DNA of 64,000 nt, taken from Buddleja alternifolia. Lineage: Eukaryota; Streptophyta; Magnoliopsida; Lamiales; Scrophulariaceae. The notes beneath the pieces were generated by a model, which saw only the letters and a list, made by a program, of their open reading frames with translations, ran no database searches and was not told the DNA's origin. This document shows positions 10,598 to 20,600 of the stretch, piece by piece (position 1 is the first letter of the stretch; every line of letters starts with the position of its first letter). The stretch is taken from assembly GCA_019426215.1 (NCBI GenBank), contig CM033392.1, forward strand, positions 52,255,149-52,319,148, read 5' to 3'. The translations under genes were made by a program, and so were the position numbers.

Positions 10598-12095
10598 TGT
10601 TGGTCCCAAGTGGCATACGAAAGGGTCTAGAAGGGGGGGTTGAATAGACCCTTAAGTCTTTTTCGACTTAAAAAAAAGATTTCGTATTAAACGTATTTAG
10701 ACGCTTGAAATGATAGGCGCTTGAAGTGTCTGACGCTTCACCTTAGCGTTCACATAAGATATTTGAGACTTTGTGAAGCGTCTAATGAAGACTGTTTTAT
10801 AAAGTTAACTTAGACTTCAGGAATTGAATACTTTGACCTTGTAGGTTAAGCGTTCAGTTCTTTTAATCAGGGTTAGCACAGCGGAATGATTTTGGAGACT
10901 TCTCTTTGAAAGTTTTAGCGTCACAAGATGTTTCTTAGTTGCTTAGCTTTTGATTGTGTTTTACTTATGCAATGATATGATAGATGAATGAAATGACTGA
11001 AAAGTAAATAACACAATATTTGTAAGGTTCGTTGGGTGATGTAATCCCAACTACGTCCTTCTTCTCCTTTGCACTTGGAGGCAATCCACTAAAATGATTC
11101 TCAAAGAATCACACAGAAACTTCTACAAATTAGGGAGAGATGGATGTCGATGACTTGAGCTCCTTGATCACACAGATTTCTGCTTCAAATCACTTCAACC
11201 CTCTTGCTTCTTTCACCCAGAAATGATGCAAGTATCCAACTTCGACTTCACACAGATCACGAGGCTTGGATGGGATTTTCTAAAAGGTTTGTTTGATTTT
11301 GATGAAGTTCAAACAACTTGGTAATATCTCAGTAGGAATCTGGTTTCTTCAAAAAAAATGTTTGAGATATTTGTTGACTGTCTCAGGAATATAAGAAAAG
11401 CAAGTAGGATGTTTCTTGAATTTTCTGGCTTTTCTGAGAATTTAAGGAATGAGATTTTAATGCAACAGCAATTTGGCTTTGATAAAATTGTTCCTCTTCT
11501 TTTTTGTTTGTTGTTGAAGTCCTATTTATAGGTATTCTTGGAGAAAGTGTCCGTTTGACACATGCACTGGCGCGTGTCTCTCACTTTCGCGAGTGAACAG
11601 CTTTTGTCCTTTTTCCTGAAAATCTGCTGCACGAAAGTTGGTGCTGCAGTCTGAGATAGTTGACAGTCCAATAGGGTGGCTTCTCCGTACGTCTGACATT
11701 GCTTATCATATTAAATGCTCTTATCAACATTTAATGCATTTGAAATTAATACCCGTTGGTATTTAATGCTTTGAGAATATTTGCATTAAACTCCTTCTGG
11801 ACTTAGAAGTAAATTCAGGTGAAATCACTTCTGTCCCATAAGGTAACGCTTGATATAGCTGGCCAAAGTGGACGCTGGGAGACTGTATCTATCTTCTGAG
11901 ATCAGGCGCTTGAGTCTTCGAACTTTACCACTGATAAACTCACTCAGAAATCATCAGACGCTCAGCCTAAGACTATTTTGCCTAACACTCTAAAGTAAGA
12001 TAACAAAGCCTAATAAATCTATTACAAGTCTAACGCTTCAAAGCCTATACAAGTTTTCTACGAAAATAAACTTACAACTTTTTTGGGGTCTAACA
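10598..12095 (-). repeat. 5' LTR of the Sirevirus-like element
   Basis: 1498 bp. On the plus strand it runs from TGTTGGTCCC to GGGGTCTAACA, so the sense LTR starts TGTTAGACCCC and ends GGGACCAACA, an imperfect terminal inverted repeat. Its inner edge abuts the PBS. A candidate sense TATA box (TATAAATA) is at 11530-11523. The LTR has at least eleven ACGCTT/GCGCTT/AGCGT words, three within 10700-10740. The partner 3' LTR is outside the window, so age and target duplication cannot be read. Confidence 0.9.
11523..11530 (-). promoter_or_regulatory. Candidate TATA box of the Sirevirus LTR
   Basis: TATAAATA on the sense strand about 565 nt into the LTR, a reasonable U3 position. No initiator or other element was confirmed. 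Confidence 0.45.
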
Positions 12096-13431
12096 AAAAC
12101 TTAATTGTCATCATCAAAACTTCTAACATGAAATTCCTAACAACAACGTTTGGAACAATACAATTCATATCGACTCAAACGATATAGTAAGAACATCTGA
12201 AACACTAACTATCAAATTCTTGAAGATAACAAATCTTAAGAACTCACAACCGAACACAAGAAAATTCTTGTGCAACTTCTATTCAAGGAGAGATAAAACT
12301 CTCATTCGAGAGAGAAAGCAAACTCTCATACGAGAGAAAAAGTAAAATACTAAGCAAAGAATCTAAAACGCTATATAAAAACTTATGCATCACCCGTCTT
12401 CATCTCATCAGATCTGTCTCTGTCTCGTTAGATCCATAGTTGTCTCGTCAGATCCATAGTTGTCTCGTCAGATTTGAAGATATGATATACAAGTTGAAGA
12501 AGGGTACTCCAACCCAACCCGCCGACAATGGTGGTGGTGACAGTGGTGAAAAAGAAGACTGTTTCATCAAGTCATCGTCGGCAGAGGAATATATAAGAAA
12601 AAGAAGGCTAGGGTTTAAAGAGAGATGGGGAGAGAGGAGTTTTTTTATTTTTTTATTACACATATATATAACATATTCTAAACATTAAAGATACTTAATG
12701 CTACCCCAGTGAAGGTTAAGGGTTAAAAATGAATATTTCTATAACGAATAAGAGTGAAGTGCTAAAATACACTTTTCTTTGTTAAAAATCAAAATTAAAA
12801 TATGAAAGGGGGAGATGATATTGAAAAATTTCACAACTGGGGGGACTATTTCGCTACTACTCGAAAACCTTCAGGATGAAATTCAATTTCCCCTCTTTGA
12901 TTTTGCTGAATTCATTTTTCTCTCTATAGTGTGAGCCCTAATTACCTCCGTCTTACATTTACTCACGGTAAATTTCCATCTCTGAACTTGAAATTTTGTG
13001 TTTATATTTTTCATCACATGGTAGCAATATTTCCCCAATCATATTTAAATCATGTTATAATTCCTATTTTTTCTTCTTGCAAAGCAGCACAATAGCTTAC
13101 TCGAGGAGTGTAAACAGGAAGGTTGAGCTTTGAGGTATGTTTATTTCTTTTCTTCTTTGTTAATAATTAAAATTTGCATTAAAGGAATATTTAATTACAA
13201 TGCGTGATAGGAATTTTTTTTGCGATTATTCAATAGTAAATATAAGCACTAGAAGATTCAGGTGATCCATAAACCCTAAACTCTACAAATACCAAATATA
13301 AAACCACAAGATAGACCTTAAATGGCTTTGTTGAAATGGCTCTCCGATTCTTCCTGTGTGAAATGTTCTCATAAATTCTCCTTCTGCAATAAAATAGCAA
13401 TAATTTTGAAAAAAGAAATAGAAATTAGGGA
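12096..13431. other. Unassigned flank of the Sirevirus element
   Basis: 1.3 kb with no recognisable gene or element. The longest open frame (12440-12688, 82 codons) has no known motif. A 20-bp unit (tgtctcgtcagatccatagt) is repeated 2.8 times at 12421-12476. Short AT-rich stretches follow. Confidence 0.6.
12421..12476. repeat. 20-bp tandem repeat, 2.8 copies
   Basis: The unit TGTCTCGTYAGATCCATAGT starts at 12421, 12441 and 12461; the third copy is partial. Confidence 0.85.
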
Positions 13432-13615
13432 AACATAGTTGTATGTATATTAGAGGACAAACATAGTTGTACGCCTACTAAAAGGATAAACATAGTTGTA
13501 TGTATATTGGGTAAATATTTTTGAAAGCCTAATGCATGATTTATCCCTACCTCGTTCCATTCCATTTAAAATTAGGAACAGGCGTAAATGGAAATTAAAG
13601 AAACATAGTTGTATG
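13432..13615. repeat. AACATAGTTGTATG host repeat cluster
   Basis: The 14-mer AACATAGTTGTATG (one copy with TACG) begins at 13432, 13459, 13489 and 13602, and again at 13952, 16723 and 17159. The surrounding host text (for example GGGTAAATATTTTTGAAAGCC) recurs at 13510 and 16741, so a longer host segment is duplicated around the insertions. Confidence 0.8.
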
Positions 13616-13623
13616 TATACTAA

Positions 13624-13948
13624 GGGCTAGTTTGGTTGGGGTGAACAAACTTGATATGGGTCATAATCAAGCTTGTTCCATGTTTGGCACGATAGGCTCA
13701 CTAAGCTGATTTTTGGCGTTTTGGGGGGGGGGAGGAATTCAGAACTAAATTCAACAGTTGAGGTCAATTTTGGTATTAAAACCATGGTCAACGGAAATTG
13801 TTGACTAAACTTTTTATAATCAAGAGAGAATGAACAGTACAATCCTAAGTACCAAACATGAGATAAAATTAAAACTCTTGATCTATAGTCAAAATAATCC
13901 AATTCACAACCTTTATCAACCATGATCCTATACACCCAACCAAATTAG
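13624..13948. mobile_element. PIF/Harbinger-like (Tourist-type) MITE, decayed right end
   Basis: Preceded by TAA (13621-13623). It starts GGGCTAGTTTGGTTGGGGTG and ends CACCCAACCAAATTAG, an inverted repeat. The last CCC and TAA expected by comparison with the neighbouring 13974-16273 element are missing. The right half aligns by eye with the right end of that element (ACAGTA, GATAAAAT, CTTGATC blocks). No coding capacity. Confidence 0.7.
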
Positions 13949-13973
13949 AGAAACATAGTTGTATGTATACTAA

Positions 13974-16273
13974 GGGCTCATTTGGTTGGGTGTTTTAAGG
14001 CATGATAGATCCATTTCCCTTCATTTGGCTCGGTACTTTGTGGCATGTGATTGAAGCACGGCCCGGTGCTAATCAACCGGGCCAATGGTTTATGGATCAG
14101 GAGCAAGGAGGCCTGATACATTTACCATGCCCCATGGTTAGGAAGGAAAATACCAAAATACTCCCCACGTATATACACACCTTAGCAGCCTCCAAAACAA
14201 CATTTCTCCCCTGCTTTATTCCTTCTTCATGAGCATTTTGAGAAGAACCCAGTAAAGGCAACTGAAAGGTAATTTCGTTTTCTTGTTCCCCTCTGTTTTT
14301 TTTCAACTGCTAGCAACAAATCCATGGTAAGGTGCTGTTTTACTTCTTGTTTATAAATCCCCAATTTTCTCAAACCAACTAGTAATTTTTTTTGCATTTT
14401 TTGCCCTAGTTTTATATATTCTTAATTTGTTTATGACTTTATGGAGTTTTCGGTTCCCTTGTAGCAAATGGGGGAAGACGGGTGAATTGTTCTACTCTGC
14501 CAAAATCCAATTTGTGTTTCAGATTTATAATTATACGTAAGTTGTAGGATGATTAATTATAGTGTTTTTACTTGTGAAGGGGATAATTTCTTGGCAAAAT
14601 CCTCCAAAAAAACAGCATAGTTCCATTTAGAGGCTGCTGAACATTGGACTAGGTAATCTCGTTTTCTTGTTCCTCTCTTTGTTTTTTTTCGACTGCTAGC
14701 AACAAATCCATGGTAAGGTGCTGTTTTACTTCTTGTTTATAAATCCCCAATTTTCTCAAACCAACTAGTAATTTTATTTGCATTTTTCGCCCTAGTTTTA
14801 TATATTCTTAATTTGTTTATAACTTTATGGAGTTTTCGGTTCCCTTGTAGCAAATGGGGGAAGACGGGTGAATTGTTCTACTCTGCCAAAATCCAATTTG
14901 TGTTTCAGATTTATAATTATATGTAAGTTATAGGATGATTAATTATAGTGTTTTTACTTGTGAAGGGGATAATTTCTTGGCAAAATCCTCCAAAAAAACA
15001 GCATAGTTCCATTTAGAGGCTGCTGAAAATTGGACTAGGTAATTTCGTTTTCTTGTTCCTCTCTTTGTTTTTTTTCGACTGCTAGCAACAAATCCATGGT
15101 AAGGTGCTGTTTAACTTCTTGTTTATAAATCCCCAATTTTCTCAAACCAACTAGTAATTTTTTTTGCATTTTTCGCCCTAGTTTTATATATTCTTAATTT
15201 GTTTATGACTTTATGGAGTTTCGGTTCCCTTGTAGCAAATGGGGGAAGAAGGGTGAATTGTTCTACTCTGCCAAAATCCAATTTGTGTTTCGATTTATAA
15301 TTATACGTAAGTTGTAGGATGATTGATTATAGTGTTTTTACTTGTGAAGGGGATAATTCTTGGCAAAATCCTCCAAAAAAACAGCATAGTTCCATTTAGA
15401 GGCTGCTGAACATTGGACTAGGTAATCTCGTTTTCTTGTTCCTCTCTTTGTTTTTTTTCGACTGCTAGCAACAAATCCATGGTAAGGTGCTGTTTTACTT
15501 CTTCTTGTTTATAAATCCCCAATTTTCTCAAACCAACTAGTAATTTTTTTTGCATTTTTTGCCCTAGTTTTATATATTCTTAATTTGTTTATGACTTTAT
15601 GGAGTTTCGGTTCCCTTGTAGCAAATGGGGGAAGACGGGTGAATTGTTCTACTCTGTCAAAATCCAATTTGTGTTTCAGATTTATAATTATACGTAAGTT
15701 GTAGGATGATTGATTATAGTGTTTTTACTTGTGAAGGGGATAATTCTTGGCAAAATCCTCCAAAAAAACAGCATAGTTCCATTTAGAGGCTGCTGAACAT
15801 TGGACTAGGTAATCTCGTTTTCTTGTTCCTCTCTTTGTTTTTTTTCGACTGCTAGCAACAAATCCATGGTAAGGTGCTGTTTTACTTCTTCTTGTTTATA
15901 AATCCCCAATTTTCTCAAACCAACTAGTAATTTTTTTTGCATTTTTTGCCCTAGTTTTATATATTCTTAATTTGTTTATGACTTTATGGAGTTTTCGATT
16001 CCCTTGTAGCAAATGGGGGAAGACGGGTGAAGGCAATGGCATTATATCCGTTTGAAATTAATGGGCATTTTCGGAATTCTACTAAATATATAGGGCCAAC
16101 TCGGTCATTTTCACGTAGTCAACTACAAAAGTTGACCAAATTTTAAATAATCAAACTACATGGAAACAGTAAATCACACACAACCAAATATGGGATAAAA
16201 TGATTAGCCTTGATCCATTATCAAAATGAACGGTAAATAAGGTCTAATCCCGTACCCCCAACCAAATTAGCCC
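13974..16273. mobile_element. Non-autonomous PIF/Harbinger-like element with internal tandem array
   Basis: 2300 bp flanked by TAA on both sides (13971-13973 and 16274-16276), the 3-bp target duplication of the PIF/Harbinger superfamily. Termini are GGGCTCATTTGGTTGGG and CCCAACCAAATTAGCCC, inverted repeats of about 17 bp. No transposase is encoded. Most of the interior (14267-16029) is a 386-bp tandem array. The left 290 bp and right 240 bp are unique sequence. Confidence 0.8.
14267..16029. repeat. 386-bp tandem array, about 4.5 units
   Basis: The landmark TAGCAACAAATCCATGG occurs at 14311, 14697, 15083, 15466 and 15853, so units are 386, 386, 383 and 387 bp. The fifth copy stops after about 200 bp at GGGGGAAGACGGGTGA. 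Copies are nearly identical by eye, so amplification or homogenisation is recent. Each unit contains splice-site-like text (AG/GTAAT and TTGTAG/C) but no open frame worth calling. Confidence 0.95.
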
Positions 16274-16279
16274 TAAGAG

Positions 16280-16710
16280 CTGGGGTGACCACCGAGCCGA
16301 GCCGGCTCGAAAAAAGCTCGACTCGAGCTCGAGAAAATTCGAGTTCGAGCCGAGCTTGAGTCCAACTATGCCTATTCAAAGGCTCTGAATAAAAAAATTA
16401 TTTTATTTTTTATTTTTTTAATATATATAAAATATAATATTTTATTTATTTTTTAATATATACATACATATAATATAATATCTTATATTATTATATATGA
16501 ATTAGTTATCAAATATTAACTATTTATGATGATTATATTTAATTATATATATATTAATACAAAATTAATAATATAATATATATTAATTAAAAAATAATAA
16601 TTTTTTTTTCCTGAGCTCGAGCTCGGCTCGACCCAGGATCGAGTTCAAACGAGCTCGAGTTCATTTTTCTGATGCTCGTCGAGCTCGAGCTCGGCTCGTG
16701 GGCACCCCTA
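16280..16710. mobile_element. hAT-type MITE with CTCGAG-rich subterminal repeats
   Basis: An 8-bp target duplication CCTAAGAG flanks it (16272-16279 and 16711-16718). It starts CTGGGGTGACCACCGAGC and ends GCTCGTGGGCACCCCTA; the reversed end reads TAGGGGTGCCCACGAGC, a hAT-like terminus. Both ends are packed with GAGCTCGAGCTCGGCTCG words; the middle is AT-rich. It landed exactly at the right-hand TAA of the Harbinger-like element, so it is the younger insertion. Confidence 0.92.
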
Positions 16711-16718
16711 CCTAAGAG

Positions 16719-17608
16719 GATAAACATAGTTGTATGTATACTGGGTAAATGTTTTTGAAAGCCTAATGCATGATTTATCCCTACGTCGTTCCATTCCATT
16801 TAGGATTAAGCATAGGCGTATATCTCCCCTTATTTTTTGGGACCCTATTCACCTCTTTGAGCTTCTATTGAATCGAGAATTAAAATAGTTTGATTGGCCA
16901 TCTTTTTGAGATATACATTTGTACTTGAGAATTATAAGATGAACAGTAAATAGACAAAGTGGTAGAGATGGGTTAACTTGGCAAGTATTGTAATGAGCTA
17001 GACTGCTTTTAGATTCTGTTTTGATGCATTAGCTGTATGAGTTTTTGAGTTCTCGACACCCAAGCACATAATTGTGAGTGTTGGGGTTCTGGTTGGTTTG
17101 TGTGCTGTACGTTTTGGTTTGGCAGTTGGTTAAGAAGTAACTACTTTACATCTAAAAAAACATAGTTGTATGCAATTCATATGCCTCTTGAACATGTCAA
17201 ATAAAAATAAAAAGTAGTAATAGGTACCTCCTCTCAAATGTCTCCTTAACAACTTTTGGAAAATGTCTTAATATGCCTCTTGAACATCTGACACCATACC
17301 ATTTAGACAACCACAAGCAACAAGTACCTCTCAAATGTCTCCTTAACAACTTTTGGAAAATGTCTAGCATTTGCCTGTAGAATATCTAACACCATACCAT
17401 TTAGACGGCCACAAGATGAGGAAAAGATAAATATTCATCTGGAGAAAGTCTAAATATACTTCTTCATTGTCTAACTATAATTATTCTCATTGTCTAAAAT
17501 ACTTCGTTGTGGGTAAGCTTTAAGTATCCTCAATTGTCTCTAACATAGTGTATTATTTCTGAACATTTTTGCACACGTCACCTGTTTTTTTTTAAATGTG
17601 ACAGAATC
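16719..17608. other. Unassigned sequence upstream of the kinase gene
   Basis: No gene recognised. Holds two copies of AACATAGTTGTATG (16723, 17159) and a 97-bp tandem duplication (17224-17423). The sequence before the kinase ATG ends tttaaatgtgacag, which could be a splice acceptor for a 5' untranslated exon, but no such exon was identified. Confidence 0.5.
17224..17423. repeat. 97-bp tandem duplication
   Basis: The block TCAAATGTCTCCTTAACAAC...ACCATACCATTTAGAC starts at 17234 and again at 17331, differing by a few bases. It lies 185-385 bp upstream of the kinase start codon, so it may be part of the promoter. Confidence 0.85.
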
Positions 17609-20600
17609 ATGGCACCGAAAATCCAAAAGGGCAAGTTTAAGAAGAATGTTGTTGGCGCTTCAGACTCCAAAATTGGAAAGCTGGTAAGAAAATTTAGATA
17701 CAACTTACTTTGTTTTTAATGTATTTTATTTATTGATCTTCAAAAACTCATTCAAACTAATTTTGTGTGTAAGGAGCCGACAAAGTATACTAGTGAAGAA
17801 ATAAATAATATGACAAATGGCTTCAGTGACGAAATTGACAAGGGGGCATATTCAAAGGTTTACAGAGGCCAACTAGACACTGAGGACATCGCTGTCAAAG
17901 TGTATGCTAATGGATCACATAAAAACCGTGAACAAGCAGAGGTTTGGTTCTCATTGCATGTGTTAATTGTTATCTTTAACTAACTCTGTTGATATATAAC
18001 ATTTACTTCTTGTCTTTGTCTTCTAAAGAATGAGTTACAGGCCCTAAAAGATTTTGGATGTTATCCACACATAGTCCAAGTGAGGGGAATATGTGTAGAT
18101 GGACCACGTTGTTTGGTGATGAAGTTCGTGCCAAACGATTTAAAGACATTAATGAATGGTAATGGCATTACTGACTATTCTTGTGGTATTTTGACGTTTC
18201 TCAAAAACACAATTTCTCAGTATTTATTTGAAATTATTATAAGTAATATTAAATGATCTAGACAGTAAACGAAAATGCCTAGAAAGTGACAATGTAATCA
18301 ATTACACTAACGACATCTATAGTGTCCTTGACTAATTCATGAATATCATAAACATGATTATTATTCCTTTTCTGTCAAATAAATTGTAATGAATTTGATG
18401 GTAAATGACACATTTAATCACAATCGTATGATCGAAGGAATTTGGAAAAAGGGTATCCATTAGATTAGGAGTACGATTAAGAAAATGGGACTGAATTATG
18501 TGATAAACTGTGACGTTGCATTAATGTGTTAGCAATAAGAGGGAGTGCCACGTATGAAGCCGAGCGACGTCGTATACATTAGTGAGAGTCGATCATCAAC
18601 TGTACACGTGTTTGTACACGATTGTTGTGAACGTACACGTGTTGCTCCTGTTATGAGACTTTTGCCATTTATTTATGTTTGATTATGCCAAGTCATCACA
18701 TATATTTTAGCGGCATTTTCTGTTAGATATTTACTATATATTAATTGTAATTTGCATTACAGTAATCAAGAAAAGAATTAGCTCACTTCTCTCTTAAAAT
18801 TCTATTCTCTTCTCATCTCCTCTCTCAAAATGTCTATATGCAAATCCCTCCCCTTTCATCAAATTCCAGTTTAATATCGGGTCAAGATGGTCTTCGGGAG
18901 TGGAAAGGAGCTAATATATAGTACATATTATGAGAATTGAGTATTCTTGGTGCAAGATGGACTTTCATAAGATATTTCTCCACGTGTGGTCATACTGATG
19001 TTAGTGTGCATCCATTGAAATTGCATATTTGTGTACACTCTATCAAGGGGGAATATTGATACTCACTACTGAAGTACTAGTAAGCAGACAAGTTTATGTT
19101 GAATTGGCAAATAGAAATTGTTGGATTGGGCTTATCTCATTGAGGAAATTTCAAAGGAATCTGAACAATTGCCTAGAGCTATAGTCCAATAACTTTACTT
19201 AAAAGTTGTAACATGCTACACTTGGTGAGGTTAAGAGGCTTGATCCAAGTAACTGTGTTTTGAGCCCCTGGGTGATGAGGTTGGATGAAAGTATGGAAAC
19301 AAGTCATCTAGAGAGAGGTTTTTTTCGTTGAAAAAAGTTCGTGAATTGAGCAAAAACTTGAGAAATATTTTAAGTGAGGTGGTGGATCTATCTCCAAATT
19401 TGTAGTATTTCTTAATAAATATATGAGATAACACCGACACAAATGCCTACTTTCTGCTAAAGGAATTTAAGAGCAAAATTTTAGGAACAGGGGACACTGG
19501 TGATGGTGGTCTGATATGGGGAGTGATTCCTGCGAGTTATACAGGAAACTGTTAGTAATGGAGAAGAGACTTATTTGCTTGTAATGGCCAAAATATATAT
19601 AAGATATATTTACTGAAGAGGAGTGCGAAGTTTGAATTCCAGAATGATTTAAAGGGGTATAAGGATTCTAGCGCTGAACTCTCTGGTGCATATATTTATG
19701 GGCATCTAAAATTTTAACGGCAAATATACGGAGTGCAACCAGTTTCCATGGAAGAGGAAGCTGGACGAGAACACGAGTGCCATGATTGTTGTTGACTCTC
19801 TTCCTTGGTTCTTTCTGGACAAAGTAAAGACAGAATGTTTGAGCATTTTTTGGATGATAATGTTTTAAAAATTGGAGAAGAGGGAGGAGTAGAGCAAGAA
19901 TAAGAAGAACATACAGGAGATGTTGCATTAATGTGTTGGCAGTTAGAGGAAGCGCCACGTATGAAGCCGAGCGACATCGTATACATTAGTGGGAATCGAT
20001 CATCAACCTATTTTACTGGCATTTTCTGTTAGATATTTACTATATATATTGATTGTGATTTGCATTATAGTAATCAAGAAAAGAATTAGCTGACTTCCCT
20101 CTTAAAATTCTAGTCTCTCACTCATCTCCTCTCTCAAAATGTCTCTCTGCAAATCCCTCCCCCTTTCGTCAAATTCCAGTTTAATCTAATAATTTTTATA
20201 ATTTTCATGTTTTCTGTTTGCTAGCATGCGAGCTAAAGTGGCCAGAAGCTCTCAAAATTTTGTCACAGCTAGCTTCAGCAATTAAGTGGATAATCAAAGA
20301 AGACTATGTAGTTTCTGATATCAGACCTGCCAATGTCCTGATCGACGAGGTAATTATTTAAGTATATATATTCCAAATTCACATATAAGATATAATATTT
20401 CCTTAACGCATATATGTGACTGCAGGACTACAATGTTCATTTGTGCGATTTTGGGTCCGCCAAGAAAGGTGGACGTGACTTGCCGACTGGGAACAACCAT
20501 TATGCACCGAAAGAAGTCATCATGCTTGGTATGGCCTAAAACATAACTAACATACCCTAGATTTTTGTTTTCCATTGCACCAAACTCTACAGGGGTACCA

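Larger units (their letters stand above)
1..12095 (-). mobile_element. Sirevirus-like Ty1/copia LTR retrotransposon, 3' LTR outside window
   Basis: Read on the minus strand, the order is 5' LTR (12095-10598), PBS matching initiator-Met tRNA, gag, protease-integrase, RT-RNase H, then about 4 kb of extra coding sequence after pol. Integrase before RT places it in Ty1/copia. The large gag with coiled coil and zinc knuckle, the 1.5-kb LTR and the long post-pol ORF match the Sirevirus (SIRE/Maximus) lineage. The 3' LTR would lie below position 1, so the element exceeds 13 kb. The gag stop codon, two pol frameshifts and several third-ORF frameshifts mean this copy cannot encode its own full proteins, unless some are sequencing errors. 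Confidence 0.92.

Noticed and set aside
14267..16029. Tandem gene exons
   Set aside because: The units have splice-like signals but no open frame or domain in any copy.
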